A DNA stretch of 64,000 bases from Arthrobacter endolithicus (GCF_026627425.1 NZ_JAPNLH010000014.1:37600-101599), one strand, 5' to 3'. Counted from the first letter of the stretch, positions 51,111 to 60,996 are shown. Numbers and translations: made by a program. Notes: generated by a model from the letters alone, not told the origin.

Positions 51111-52610
51111 ATGAGTACTACACCAACCGAGGTCCTGGCCTTTCCCGCCATCAGGGCCATTGTCAGCGCTAACGGGACCGCTGAGGTCATCGTCGCCGGG
51201 AATTCCCGCGTCGTTCCTGCCGGGGACTCCGTGCAGGAACTGCGCCGCAACGCCCTCGCCCTGGTGGTGGTCGAGGCACAGACATTGCAGCGCCCCGTGC
51301 GGGTCCGGATTGAGGATCCCGAAGGGCACGGTGAACTGATCGTGCACCCGGATCACACGATTGAATCTCTCTCCTACCAGGCTCATCCGACCCGCCGCCG
51401 GACAGAAGCCCCGGAAACCACGCCCGAGACCAGAGCACCGGCCCTAATTGGTCCCGTCCCTGCTGCACCTGTTACTGTCCCTGTTGCTGTCCCTGAGCCG
51501 GTGGCGACCGCCGCCGTAGCGCCCACGGGGGCTCCGGCCCCTGCAGCAACGGTGGACCGTCAACCGGGGGTACCCGATTCCGTAGCCTCCGGCAGCAGGG
51601 GGGTGCCGGCCACCCCGGGACCGCAGACGGCTGTCGTTGCTGAGGAAGCCCCGACGCGGCGGAGTTTGAAGGAAACCTCCTTCCTGGTCAGCGCCCCGGT
51701 GCTGGAACCGGCCACCCAGGGCTGGCGGGGAACGCTCACGCGCCTGGGGCTCCGGCTGGGCCCCTCCGCGGAGGAACTTTCGGAGCGGGAGGATATCCGT
51801 ACGGTCAGCCAGCACTGGCCCGGCCCCCGCACCATCGCCGTGGTCAACCGTAAGGGCGGGTCGAACAAGACACCGACCGTGGTGATGCTCTCGGCCATTC
51901 TTGCCCGCTACAGCGGGGCTGCCACCGTGGCCTGGGACAATAACGAATCCCAAGGCACCCTGGGATGGCGGACGGAGAAGGGATCCCACGACCGGAGCGT
52001 CCTGGACCTTATTGATTCCTCGACCGAGCTGCTGTCCCCGGCAACGAACGCAGCCGAAATCGCCACGTTCGTCCATCACCAGACGGGGGATAAATTCGAT
52101 GTCCTGCGCTCGGATGAAAACGAAGAAGGCGATCATGAAGTGAGCGCTGAGGAAGTCGATATCGCCCACCAGGTCCTCACCCGCTATTACCGGCTGGTGA
52201 TCATGGATTCCGGTAACACGGCTCGGGCCGCGAACTGGCGGCGGATGATCGAGCACACCAACCAGCTCGTCGTCCCCGTCACGGCCATCGAGGACCGCGC
52301 CGAAGCTGCCCGGCTGACGCTGCAGACACTCGAATCCCGTGGCGGCCACAACGCGGAGCTGGCCCGCAACGCCGTCGTCATCGTCTCCGAGTCCACCGAC
52401 TCCAAGCCCCACCTGAGCGGGGACGCTTTGAAGCGGGCCAAAGACGAAGCGCAGCGGATCGCTGACGGTTTTGAACCGTTCGTCCGGGCCGTCGTCCGTA
52501 TTCCCTACGATCCTGCCCTGGTCAACGGCCCTATCCGCTACGAAGCCCTCCACCCCGCCACACGAAGGGCGTGGCTGGCCGCAGCGGCCGCCGTCGCTGC
52601 CGGCTTCTAA
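51111..52610 (+). CDS. MinD/ParA-like ATPase of the conjugation operon
   Basis: The 499-residue protein has a small N-terminal domain (VEAQTLQRPVRVRIEDPEGH), a long Pro/Ala/Val linker and a MinD-like ATPase domain: AVVNRKGGSNKT near 244-254, VAWDNNESQGTLGW near 280 and LVIMDSGNTARAAN near 360. Such proteins are frequent in actinobacterial type IV secretion loci and may place the apparatus at the membrane. ATG 51111 follows AAGGAAGAAG. A role in partition is unlikely because parA/parB are elsewhere. Confidence 0.8.
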   Translation: MSTTPTEVLAFPAIRAIVSANGTAEVIVAGNSRVVPAGDSVQELRRNALALVVVEAQTLQRPVRVRIEDPEGHGELIVHPDHTIESLSYQAHPTRRRTEAPETTPETRAPALIGPVPAAPVTVPVAVPEPVATAAVAPTGAPAPAATVDRQPGVPDSVASGSRGVPATPGPQTAVVAEEAPTRRSLKETSFLVSAPVLEPATQGWRGTLTRLGLRLGPSAEELSEREDIRTVSQHWPGPRTIAVVNRKGGSNKTPTVVMLSAILARYSGAATVAWDNNESQGTLGWRTEKGSHDRSVLDLIDSSTELLSPATNAAEIATFVHHQTGDKFDVLRSDENEEGDHEVSAEEVDIAHQVLTRYYRLVIMDSGNTARAANWRRMIEHTNQLVVPVTAIEDRAEAARLTLQTLESRGGHNAELARNAVVIVSESTDSKPHLSGDALKRAKDEAQRIADGFEPFVRAVVRIPYDPALVNGPIRYEALHPATRRAWLAAAAAVAAGF

Positions 52611-52648
52611 AACACTCAGCAACGAAAAACCGTTGAAAGGAGGAAACC

Positions 52649-53266
52649 ATGCAACAGCCCCTGAACCCCTGGCTCACCCACCCAACCCCCACCGACCGGG
52701 CGGACGAGGCAGCCCCGGACGCGTACCTGCTCCCTGCGGCGGTGATCAATACGCCGTTGCGGGGAATGGTGGAACCTGACGCAGCAGACCGCCTGGCCTG
52801 CCGCACCGTCTCCGGCTCCGCAGTGCTGTGGATCACCGGCGCCCACGGGGGAGCGGGGGAAAGCCGCATCGCTGACCTCATCCAGGGGGCACGCGTGAGC
52901 GATCACTGCTGGCCCGTCCTCCAGGATGGTGGAAGTACGCCGCGGGTGCTGCTGGTCTGCCGGGCCGACATGCGCGGCCTCACAGCGGCCCGGAACGCAC
53001 TGACCCAATGGGCCGCAGGTGCAGCACCTGCGGTGGAGCTGCTCGGCCTTGCGATCCTGGCCGACGCCCCGGGGAAAACCCCCAAACCTTTGCGGGACTT
53101 CGCCGCCATCATCGGCGGCGGAGCGCCCCGGCTCTGGACCCTGCCGTGGGTCCAGGCGTGGCGGCACGGGGACTTCACCACCGTCCCGCCGGGCCGGGAG
53201 TACCAACGCTTCATCACTGACTTAACCGCTTTGGCTACCGACACCACCCCCAGCATCACCTTTTGA
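52649..53266 (+). CDS. Conjugation-associated protein (P-loop-like, DUF6668 type)
   Basis: The 205-residue protein contains VLWITGAHGGAGESRIADL, which looks like a Walker A loop but lacks the Lys (GGAGES). Blocks VLLVCRADMRGLTAARNAL and PKPLRDFAAIIGGGAPRL follow. It resembles a family of NTPase-like proteins next to the MinD-like gene in actinobacterial conjugation loci. ATG 52649 has GGAGGAAACC upstream. Nucleotide binding is doubtful. Name of the family is from memory. Confidence 0.6.
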   Translation: MQQPLNPWLTHPTPTDRADEAAPDAYLLPAAVINTPLRGMVEPDAADRLACRTVSGSAVLWITGAHGGAGESRIADLIQGARVSDHCWPVLQDGGSTPRVLLVCRADMRGLTAARNALTQWAAGAAPAVELLGLAILADAPGKTPKPLRDFAAIIGGGAPRLWTLPWVQAWRHGDFTTVPPGREYQRFITDLTALATDTTPSITF

Positions 53267-53280
53267 AAGGTCTCCCGTTC

Positions 53281-53550
53281 ATGAATTCCTTGTCCATACG
53301 TGCAGCAAACGTCATCCCCGACCCCACCCCGGTCGTCCCGCCCGAGGCCGGCGGGCTGCTCACGATCCTGAACTGGGCCTCCGGTATCGGCCTGGTCCTG
53401 GGCGTCCTGGGCGTGATCATCGTCGGTATCGGCATGGTCATTCAGCTCCAGCGCGGTGAGGGCGGCCAGGCCCTCGCCAAGCTCGGCTGGGTCCTCTTGG
53501 GCTGCATCATCATCACCAGCGCCGCAGGCATCGTCCGCGCCTTCGTCTAA
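53281..53550 (+). CDS. Small two-helix membrane protein, pilin/VirB2-like
   Basis: The 89-residue protein has a short leader and two membrane helices (ASGIGLVLGVLGVIIVGIGM and LAKLGWVLLGCIIITSAAGI) with a charged turn (QLQRGEGGQ). Size and topology fit VirB2/TrbC-type subunits. The operon position before the VirB6-like gene supports this. ATG 53281 is preceded by GAAAGG. Confidence 0.7.
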   Translation: MNSLSIRAANVIPDPTPVVPPEAGGLLTILNWASGIGLVLGVLGVIIVGIGMVIQLQRGEGGQALAKLGWVLLGCIIITSAAGIVRAFV

Positions 53551-53579
53551 GCCAGCACCAACAAAACGGGAGGTTCACC

Positions 53580-54341
53580 ATGAGCCAGTCACCAGAGAGC
53601 ACCACCGAACCCAATCCGTTCACCAAACCCGGGTTCATCATTGCTACCGCCCTGGTCATCGCCCTGATCGCAGCCACCATCGTCATCTTTCTGCTCCCCA
53701 AAGGCGACGGGAACGCACCACCGGCCCCCGGACCGGCCGCCGCACCGTCGTCCAGCAACCAGTCCGGCAACCCGGCCACCGCCGGCCCCAGCGCCCCGGC
53801 GGCAGCCGGTAAGAGTATTTGTGGACTCCCGGCTTCCTCGGACACGTCGCTGGGGGCCGCACCGGTGACGACGTGGGAACTTGTAGGGACCATGGCCGCG
53901 CCAACCGATCCGAAAATCGGGCCGGGAAAGACCGACGATCAAGGCATCAGGTCCTGTTTCGCTCACACACCGACAGGGGCGCTGTATGCGGCCGTGAACC
54001 TTTGGGCGCTGGGCAGTGACTCATCCAAGGAACGGGCCATCGCCGATCAGCTGGCAGCTAAAGGACCTGGCCGTGATGCCGGGATGAAAGCACCCCCGAC
54101 CTCAGTCCCGGCTTCGGCCGTGAAGATCCAGATCGCAGGCTTCAATGTCTCCTACACCGCAAACCAGGCCGTGGTGGAACTGGCCTTCAAGGCCGACAAC
54201 GGAGCGCTGGCTTCGGTACGGACAACGCTGCTGTGGCAGAACGGGGACTGGAAGGGAGTCGTCGCTGACACTGGCGCACCCCTGGAAGAGCCCCGGCAGA
54301 TCCGTGACCTGTCCGGATTCATCCTCTGGAGTGGAGCATGA
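53580..54341 (+). CDS. Bitopic conjugation protein with extracytoplasmic domain
   Basis: The 253-residue protein has a short cytoplasmic tail, one helix (GFIIATALVIALIAATIVIFL), a Pro/Ala linker and an outside domain with conserved-looking ICGLPAS, TTWELVGTMAAP and SCFAHTPTGALYAAVNL. This is the plan of VirB8-like or actinobacterial T4SS accessory proteins. ATG 53580 has GGGAGG upstream. Its stop overlaps the next ATG by four bases. Confidence 0.7.
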   Translation: MSQSPESTTEPNPFTKPGFIIATALVIALIAATIVIFLLPKGDGNAPPAPGPAAAPSSSNQSGNPATAGPSAPAAAGKSICGLPASSDTSLGAAPVTTWELVGTMAAPTDPKIGPGKTDDQGIRSCFAHTPTGALYAAVNLWALGSDSSKERAIADQLAAKGPGRDAGMKAPPTSVPASAVKIQIAGFNVSYTANQAVVELAFKADNGALASVRTTLLWQNGDWKGVVADTGAPLEEPRQIRDLSGFILWSGA

Positions 54342-55678
54342 GACCTGCATGGAACCCGGTCGGGAACTGGCTGTCGGGGCTCGGTAATGACGCCATGGGA
54401 AACATGGCCAAAGCCATCATGGAGGGCATGAGTCAGATGGTGACGACACTGTCGACGTTCTGGGTGTCCACGCCCACGGTGAACCTGGCCAGTGCAGACG
54501 GAACGACGCCGAGCCCGGTCGTGGCCATAGTGAACAGCGAGTTGATGGTCTGGACGGTGGCGTTGGCGGTCCTCGCCGTCATTGTCGGTGGCATCCGAAT
54601 GATCTGGGAACAGCGCGGGGCACCGTTGAAAGAGCTTTTACGCTCCCTGGTCACGCTCACCGTGGTATCGGGTCTGGGCCTGGGTGTCATCTCGATCCTG
54701 GTCATCGCAGCGGATGCTTTTTCAGCGGCCATCATCGACCGCTCCACGGACGGTAAGGGCTTTGCTGAGGCAATGCACATCGTCGTCCTGACCACCCCCA
54801 CAGGGGTCGGCGTGTTTATCCTCATCATCCTGGGCCTGATCGGGTTACTCGCCTCCCTCGTCCAGATCGTCCTGATGGTCATCCGCAGCGGCATGCTGGT
54901 GATCCTGGCCGGCATCCTGCCCACCACGGCCGCTTTCACGAACACGGAGATGGGCAGGCAGTGGTTCCAAAAAGCTGTCGGCTGGACCCTGGCTTTCATC
55001 CTCTACAAACCCGCTGCGGCGATCGTGTACTCGGTCGCGTTTCTCCTGATGGGAAACAACACCGGGAAGGACACTTTGATCGGGTCCATTACCGGGTTCA
55101 CGCTGATGGTTGTCGCCCTGTTCGCGTTGCCGGCGCTCATGCGCTTCGTCACGCCGATGGTGGGTGCCGTTGCCTCCGGCGGGGGCGCCGGGGCCGGGAT
55201 GGCCGTTGGTGCCATGGCCACCGGTGCTGTCTCCCTGGGGCGCAGCGGCAGCGGTAAAGGCCATGCCGCCCCGACACCGGCGAGCACGCACAGCGACCCG
55301 CCAGGCACTCCTCCGAAGGGCAGTGACGGAACACCCGGCCCTCAGGGAGGCGGCGGCCAGCCGACGCCGGGCTCGACCGGTCCCACAGGCCCGGGCGGAG
55401 CCACCAGCACCGCAACCACTACTACCGGGACCGCCACCGCTGGTACTGCAGGCGCCACCACCGCTGGTGCTGCGGGTGTTGCGGGGACTGCTGGAGCGGG
55501 GGCTGGGGCTGCTGCCGGCACCGCCGGTGCGGGGGCGGCGGCGTCTGCGGGGCCGGCCGGGCTCGTCGTCGCCGCTGGAGCACAACTGGCGTCCAGGGCC
55601 GGACAGGCCGCACAACAGGCAGCGCAGGATTCAACCCAGCACGATTCACCACAGGAGGGCCCCAGTGGCAGCAATTAG
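54338..55678 (+). CDS. TrbL/VirB6-like polytopic channel protein
   Basis: The 446-residue protein has at least five membrane helices (VVAIVNSELMVWTVALAVLA, VGVFILIILGLIGLLASLVQ, LVILAGILPTTAAF, GFTLMVVALFALPALM) and a low-complexity Gly/Ala/Thr/Pro tail of about 150 residues. The VirB6/TrbL family forms the inner-membrane channel. The tail is mostly disordered. Starts overlapping the previous stop; its own end overlaps the next start by 14 bases. Confidence 0.82.
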   Translation: MRPAWNPVGNWLSGLGNDAMGNMAKAIMEGMSQMVTTLSTFWVSTPTVNLASADGTTPSPVVAIVNSELMVWTVALAVLAVIVGGIRMIWEQRGAPLKELLRSLVTLTVVSGLGLGVISILVIAADAFSAAIIDRSTDGKGFAEAMHIVVLTTPTGVGVFILIILGLIGLLASLVQIVLMVIRSGMLVILAGILPTTAAFTNTEMGRQWFQKAVGWTLAFILYKPAAAIVYSVAFLLMGNNTGKDTLIGSITGFTLMVVALFALPALMRFVTPMVGAVASGGGAGAGMAVGAMATGAVSLGRSGSGKGHAAPTPASTHSDPPGTPPKGSDGTPGPQGGGGQPTPGSTGPTGPGGATSTATTTTGTATAGTAGATTAGAAGVAGTAGAGAGAAAGTAGAGAAASAGPAGLVVAAGAQLASRAGQAAQQAAQDSTQHDSPQEGPSGSN

Positions 55679-57173
55679 CACCGACTATAAGGAACCGTCC
55701 TACGGCAACTGGCGGGTGCCGCGCTCAGCGGGCCTGGGGAACCTCGGTACGATCGGCACCGGGATTGTCATGGCCGGGTTGTTGGCCGGCATCATCAGCT
55801 TCGCCCTGGCCGGTTTACTCCCGGGCCTGGCGGTCCTGGCCGTGGCCGGGGCCAGCGCCCTGCTGCTGAGTGTGAAAGACAAGCACGGCCAGTCCGTGGT
55901 GGACCGCGTCGGAACACGGCTGAGCTTCCGCCTGTCCAGGTCTTCGGGGACGAATCTTTATCGTTCCGGTCCGCTGGGGGTGACGGCGTGGGGGATGTAC
56001 CAGCTGCCCGGGCTGGCGGCGAAGTCGACCCTGTACGAGTTCACTGACTCCTACAAGCGCCCTTTCGCGCTCCTGCACGTACCCACCACGAGCCATTACA
56101 CGGTGATTTTCTCCACCGAACCCGATGGTGCGTCTTTGGTGGATCCGGAGCAGGTTGATGCGTGGGTCGCGAACTGGGGCGGCTGGCTTGCCGGGCTGGC
56201 CGATGAGGCCGCCCTGGACGCCGCGGCTGTGACGGTGGAGACCGCCCCGGATTCCGGCTACCGGCTCCGCAACGAAGTCATGATGAACATCGACCCGGAC
56301 GCGCCGGTCTTTGCGCGGGCGATTCTGGGCGAGGTCGTGGATACCTATCCGGAAGGTTCGGCCACGGTGCGGGCCTGGGTGTCTCTGACGTTCAACGCCG
56401 CCCTGCGGGCCGGGTCGAGGAAGCGTGTCCCGGAAGATGTGGCCCGGGATCTTGCCTCCCGGATCCCGGGCCTGTCGGCCCGGCTGCAGTCCACCGGTGC
56501 CGGGATCGCCCGGCCGATGTCCGCGCAGGAACTCTGCGAGGTCGTGAGGATCGCGTACGACCCGCCGGCGGCGTTGATCATTGATCAGGCCCACGCCGCC
56601 GGTTCCCCGGTGTCCTTGACCTGGGGTGAGGTCGGCCCGACCGCGGCGCAGGCGAGCTGGGAGGACTACCGGCATGATGGTGCGTTCTCGGCGTCCTGGA
56701 CGATGACCGGGGCGCCGCGGGGGTCGGTGAATTCCTCGGTCCTGTCCCGGCTGCTGGCCCCGCACGGGGACATTGACCGGAAGCGCATCTCGCTGCTGTA
56801 CCGCCCGATGGATTCGGCCCGGGCGGCGGCGGTGGTGGAGCGGGACCAGAACAACGCCAATGTCCGCATCACCTCCGGGAACCGGCCCTCCGCCCGCGCC
56901 CTGGTCGATGCCCGCTCCGCCGTACAGACAGCCCAGGAGGAAGCCCAGGGGGCCGGGCTGGTGAACTTCGGCCTCGTCGTCACGGCCACCGTGACCGACA
57001 AGGACCGCCTCCCCGATGCGGTCGCGGCCATTGAACAGACCTCCGGTACCGCCCGGGTCCTGTTGCGCCGGGCTTACGGTGCGCAGGACACCGCGTTCGC
57101 AGCCTCCCTACCCCTGGGCCTGGTGTTGCCCAAGCACAGCATGCTGCCCGCCGAAATCAAGGACGCCCTCTAA
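55665..57173 (+). CDS. SCO6880-family conjugation protein
   Basis: The 502-residue protein starts at GTG 55665 with AGGAGG upstream. Two membrane helices (TIGTGIVMAGLLAGIISFAL, then LPGLAVLAVAGASALLL) are followed by a long soluble part with KSTLYEFTDSYKRPFAL, VNSSVLSRLLAPHGDIDRKR and LLYRPMDSARAAAVVERD. This is the SCO6880 family, which in actinobacteria precedes the VirB4-like ATPase and appears to take the role of PrgI/N-terminal VirB4 parts. Its stop and the next ATG share an A (TAATG). Confidence 0.85.
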   Translation: MAAISTDYKEPSYGNWRVPRSAGLGNLGTIGTGIVMAGLLAGIISFALAGLLPGLAVLAVAGASALLLSVKDKHGQSVVDRVGTRLSFRLSRSSGTNLYRSGPLGVTAWGMYQLPGLAAKSTLYEFTDSYKRPFALLHVPTTSHYTVIFSTEPDGASLVDPEQVDAWVANWGGWLAGLADEAALDAAAVTVETAPDSGYRLRNEVMMNIDPDAPVFARAILGEVVDTYPEGSATVRAWVSLTFNAALRAGSRKRVPEDVARDLASRIPGLSARLQSTGAGIARPMSAQELCEVVRIAYDPPAALIIDQAHAAGSPVSLTWGEVGPTAAQASWEDYRHDGAFSASWTMTGAPRGSVNSSVLSRLLAPHGDIDRKRISLLYRPMDSARAAAVVERDQNNANVRITSGNRPSARALVDARSAVQTAQEEAQGAGLVNFGLVVTATVTDKDRLPDAVAAIEQTSGTARVLLRRAYGAQDTAFAASLPLGLVLPKHSMLPAEIKDAL

Positions 57174-58768
57174 TGGCTCTCACAGAGTTTCTGACGTCAA
57201 TGACAGCAAAGACAGTAAAGCCGGCAAAAGCTGGACGCGAATGCAAGGCTGAGAAGCAGCCCCGGGCGGCCGGGCCGGGCTCCCGGGGCTGGACCGGACG
57301 CGGCGGGGGCATGGCCGCCCTCGTCCCGTCCGTAAAGGAATACCGGGGAACCACGGTCCAGGTCTGCGGGCTGTGGCCGTTTTCCTCCGGTGCGTCCTCA
57401 CCCATGATCGGCGTGCCCTTAGGACGCCATGAGGAAACCCAGGCCACGGTCTGCTGTGACCCGATCAGCTGGTTCCAGCGCGCCCGGCTGATCTCCAACC
57501 CCTCAGCGTTCATCCTCGGCAAACCCGGCCTGGGGAAGTCCACCCTGGTACGCCGCATGTTCTTAGGCCTCTCCGCCCAGGGCGTGAATGCACTGGTCCT
57601 GGGGGATTTGAAGGGCGAGCACATCAAAGCCGTCCAGGCACTAGGGGGCCAGGTGATCTCCCTGGGCCGGGGCGTGGGGTACCTGAACATTCTCGATCCC
57701 GGCCAGGCCGTCGAGGTTGCCCAACTCCTCGAGGACCATGGTCACCACGAAGCGGCCACCCGGGTCCGGGCCGACGCGCACGGCCGGCGCCTGAACATGG
57801 TCGTCTCCCTGATTACGATCAGCCGGAACAACCCGCCCACCGACCAGGAACAAACCATCCTGGACCGGGCCTTACGGGTCCTCGATGACCGGTTCACCGG
57901 CATCCCGGTATTGAAGGACTTGCTGGATGTGATCGTGTCCGCCCCGGAGGAGCTGCGCCAGGTCGCCCTGGACCGGGGAGATATGGCCGTGTACCTGCAG
58001 GAAACCCGGGCCCTGGAGGCCACCTTGCTGGGCCTGACCGGGGGTGGGAAGCTCGGGGAGATCTTCTCCCGGCAGACCACGAACCCGATGAAACGGGACC
58101 GGGCCGTGGTCTTCGATGTCTCCAGCATTGACGAGACCGAAACGGACCTGCAGGCCGCAGTGCTGCTCGCGTGCTGGTCCTACGGGTTCGGGACCGTCAA
58201 CGTCGCCCACGCCCTCGCCGACGCGCATCTGGAACCGCGCCGGAACTACTTCGTGGTCCTGGATGAGCTGTGGCGGGCATTGCGCTCGGGTAAGGGCATG
58301 GTTGACCGGGTGGACGCCCTGACCCGGCTGAACCGCTCCGTTGGTGTCGGGCAGATCATGATTTCCCACACCATGTCCGATCTGCTGGCACTGCCGGCAG
58401 AAGAGGACCGGATGAAAGCCCGCGGATTCGTGGAGCGTTCCGGGATGGTGATCTGCGGTGGGCTCCCGGCCTCGGAAATGCCGTTGCTGACCTCAGCGAT
58501 TCCCCTCTCCCGGCAAGAGCAGCAGAAACTCATCGGGTGGCAGGACCCGCCCGCGTGGGACTCACGCGGGGTCGACGTTGAACCTCCCGGTCGGGGGAAG
58601 TTCCTCATCAAGGTCGGCGGCCGCCCGGGCATCCCTGTCCAGATCGGGTTGACGTCCATTGAGCAGGACGAAGGGCTGAACGACACCAACACCCGCTGGC
58701 ATACACCCGTTGAAACGCTGCTGGTGCCGGTCGCTGCGAAGCTGTCACAGGATGGAGGGAACTGGTGA
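57173..58768 (+). CDS. VirB4-like conjugation ATPase
   Basis: The 531-residue protein carries Walker A GKPGLGKST (residues 116-124), LVLGDLKGEHIKAV, Walker B FVVLDELWRALRSG near 360, and SVGVGQIMISHTMSDLLALP with arginine-finger-type residues. It resembles the ATPase half of VirB4/TraC, with the N-terminal half supplied by the SCO6880-like protein before it. It powers assembly or transport. ATG 57173 overlaps the upstream stop; the end overlaps the next GTG. Confidence 0.88.
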   Translation: MALTEFLTSMTAKTVKPAKAGRECKAEKQPRAAGPGSRGWTGRGGGMAALVPSVKEYRGTTVQVCGLWPFSSGASSPMIGVPLGRHEETQATVCCDPISWFQRARLISNPSAFILGKPGLGKSTLVRRMFLGLSAQGVNALVLGDLKGEHIKAVQALGGQVISLGRGVGYLNILDPGQAVEVAQLLEDHGHHEAATRVRADAHGRRLNMVVSLITISRNNPPTDQEQTILDRALRVLDDRFTGIPVLKDLLDVIVSAPEELRQVALDRGDMAVYLQETRALEATLLGLTGGGKLGEIFSRQTTNPMKRDRAVVFDVSSIDETETDLQAAVLLACWSYGFGTVNVAHALADAHLEPRRNYFVVLDELWRALRSGKGMVDRVDALTRLNRSVGVGQIMISHTMSDLLALPAEEDRMKARGFVERSGMVICGGLPASEMPLLTSAIPLSRQEQQKLIGWQDPPAWDSRGVDVEPPGRGKFLIKVGGRPGIPVQIGLTSIEQDEGLNDTNTRWHTPVETLLVPVAAKLSQDGGNW

Positions 58769-60543
58769 GTGCACCGAACCGGAAAGGAATGGGCCTAGGA
58801 GATGCCCTGTTGGTCTGGCTCGGCATTGGCTTCATCGTCGTCGTTGGTGGTGGGGCCTACGCGGCCGCTCACCTGGGGTCCTGGCTGGCCGGCCTCGACG
58901 CACCCCCTGCCCAGCCGATTGACCTGATCGCCGGGCTGGTCAAAGGACAGATACCCTGGCCGACCCAGTCCACTATCGTGGCGGCCCTCATGGCCGCCGT
59001 GATCGTGGTCCTGGCCATTCTCGTCCTGGTGGCCTGGAAGAAAGGCGCGTCCAAGCGCGCCCGCGTCGATAAAGCCGCCCGCTATCTCGGGCGTGGGAAG
59101 TCCCTGGCCGCGTTCTCTCAGAAAGGCGCCCAAGCAACCGCTGAGCGCCTCGGCGTGAAAGACACTCCGGGGATCGTGGTGGGCACGGTCGTCTCCACGG
59201 GTCAGAGGTTTATTCAGTCCTGGGAAGACCTCAGTCTCGATATCTGGGGGCCCCGGACCGGTAAGTCGACCTCCCGGGTTATGCCCGCGATCCTGGACGC
59301 ACCCGGTGCCGTCGTCTCGACCTCGAACAAGCGCGACGTGGTGGACGGCACCCGGGGCGTCCGCGAGGCCACGGCCCCGGTGTGGGTGTTTGATCCGCAG
59401 AAGATCGCCCAGGAGGAACCGCGCTGGTGGTGGAACCCGCTGTCCTACGTCACGGACGAAGAGAAGGCCTACAAACTCACCCAGCACTTCGCCGTCGGCT
59501 CCCGGGTCCCCGGGTCCAAGCCGGATGCGTACTTCGACCCGAAAGCCGAAGACATCCTCTCCTCCTACTTCCTCGCCGCCGCGCTCGGGAAGCTACCCAT
59601 TACTCAGGTCTATTTGTGGGTGACGGAGCAGGTCAGCCGGGAACCCATCGAAATCCTGAAAGAGCATGACTACGAGCTGCAGTACAAGGGGCTGGAGTCC
59701 ACACTGAAGCTGGCCGACAAGCAGCGCGACGGTATCTTCGGCACCGCCGAGAAAATGATCCAGTGCCTCAAAAGCAGGAACACGCTGCGCTGGGTTGCTC
59801 CGGCCCGTGGCGCGTCCGTGGCCACGGACACCCGGCGCCAGTTCAACCCGCATGCTTTCGCGGCCTCTCAGGAAACGATCTACCTCCTCTCCAAGGAAGG
59901 GGCCGGCTCCGCTGCCCCGCTCACCACAGCACTGACGGTGGCCATCGCTGAGGCCATGGAGGAACGGGCCGAGCGCAGCGGCGGACGCCTGCCCCTGCCG
60001 GCATTGTTCGCCCTGGATGAGTTGGCCAACGTCGTCCGCTGGGCTGCCCTGCCGGATCAGTTCAGCCACTACGGTTCCAAGGGCCTGATTGTCATGGGTA
60101 TCCTGCAGTCCTGGTCCCAGGGCGTCGAGCTGTGGGGGGAGGCGAACATGCGGAAAATCTGGTCGGCCGCGAACGTCAAGGTCTACGGCGGGGGAGTGGC
60201 CGAGGAAGGCTTCCTCCGGGCCCTCTCCGACCTGATCGGGGACTACAGCTACACCAACGTCTCCATCTCCTCCGGCAAATCAGGCTCCAGCCGCTCCCGG
60301 CAGGAAGGCAAGGAACGCATCTTCGACGTCTCCAACCTCGCCGAACTCGACCGCGGCCGCGCCGTCGTCCTCGCCTCCGGCGCACCAGCCACCCTCGTCC
60401 GGACCATGCCCTGGTACACCGGCCCGCACAAAGAAGCCGTGGAAGCCTCCATCAGGACGTACAGCCCCCGTCCGGAAGAACCGTTCGTCCTGGTAGCGGA
60501 TGTGGTGGCTGAGCCCGTGGCCAATCCTTGGGTCACGAAGTAG
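58765..60543 (+). CDS. Type IV coupling protein, TraD/VirD4-like
   Basis: The 592-residue protein has two N-terminal membrane helices (residues 12-38 and 70-90), Walker A GPRTGKST at 162-169 and Walker B LFALDELANV near 412, plus the TraM-recognition-type C-terminus (QSWSQGVELWGEANMRKIWS). It links relaxase-bound DNA to the secretion channel. GTG 58765 overlaps the VirB4 stop by four bases. It is the most conserved piece of the operon and, without a relaxase nearby, implies one elsewhere on the plasmid. Confidence 0.9.
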   Translation: MSAPNRKGMGLGDALLVWLGIGFIVVVGGGAYAAAHLGSWLAGLDAPPAQPIDLIAGLVKGQIPWPTQSTIVAALMAAVIVVLAILVLVAWKKGASKRARVDKAARYLGRGKSLAAFSQKGAQATAERLGVKDTPGIVVGTVVSTGQRFIQSWEDLSLDIWGPRTGKSTSRVMPAILDAPGAVVSTSNKRDVVDGTRGVREATAPVWVFDPQKIAQEEPRWWWNPLSYVTDEEKAYKLTQHFAVGSRVPGSKPDAYFDPKAEDILSSYFLAAALGKLPITQVYLWVTEQVSREPIEILKEHDYELQYKGLESTLKLADKQRDGIFGTAEKMIQCLKSRNTLRWVAPARGASVATDTRRQFNPHAFAASQETIYLLSKEGAGSAAPLTTALTVAIAEAMEERAERSGGRLPLPALFALDELANVVRWAALPDQFSHYGSKGLIVMGILQSWSQGVELWGEANMRKIWSAANVKVYGGGVAEEGFLRALSDLIGDYSYTNVSISSGKSGSSRSRQEGKERIFDVSNLAELDRGRAVVLASGAPATLVRTMPWYTGPHKEAVEASIRTYSPRPEEPFVLVADVVAEPVANPWVTK

Positions 60544-60552
60544 AGGTTCAAA

Positions 60553-60996
60553 ATGACCAACGACATTGGACGATTCAGCTCAGCTCCCGCCGTCCAGAAG
60601 ACGGAGAAACCTGCTGAGAAGGCGGCGGAACAGCAGAAGCAGCCTGAGCTGGTCTACGGCTCGGCCGAGGAGTTCCTGCACGAGCAGTTGCTGCCAACGT
60701 ACGTCCGCGACGTTGATGGCCGCGCCGCGAAATGGTGCGCGGAGTGGTACTTCCACCCCGAAGCCGTCTCCCGCGTAGAAGCGTTGTGGCGGGCCTGGGA
60801 GCACCTCAGACTGGACGGAGCCACCGGAATTAGTGTCTGGTGGAAGGATCACGCAGACCACCACATGAGCGTCCTCCTGGACCCACGCGGTCCGTTCTAC
60901 AAATGCGACATGCAAAAGCACCGGGACCCCGAACATCTGGAACCAAAGAAAGCCCCTGTGGGCTGGTTCCCGGACGTGCGGACGCCAAGAAGCTAG
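60553..60996 (+). CDS. DUF4913-like protein at the end of the conjugation operon
   Basis: The 147-residue protein has EEFLHEQLLPTYVRDV, WCAEWYFHPEAVSRVEALWR, AWEHLRLDGATGISVWWKDH and HHMSVLLDPRGPFYKC, the DUF4913 pattern. Members occur after TraD-like genes in actinobacterial plasmids. Cytoplasmic, function unknown. It starts nine bases after the TraD stop. Confidence 0.82.
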   Translation: MTNDIGRFSSAPAVQKTEKPAEKAAEQQKQPELVYGSAEEFLHEQLLPTYVRDVDGRAAKWCAEWYFHPEAVSRVEALWRAWEHLRLDGATGISVWWKDHADHHMSVLLDPRGPFYKCDMQKHRDPEHLEPKKAPVGWFPDVRTPRS

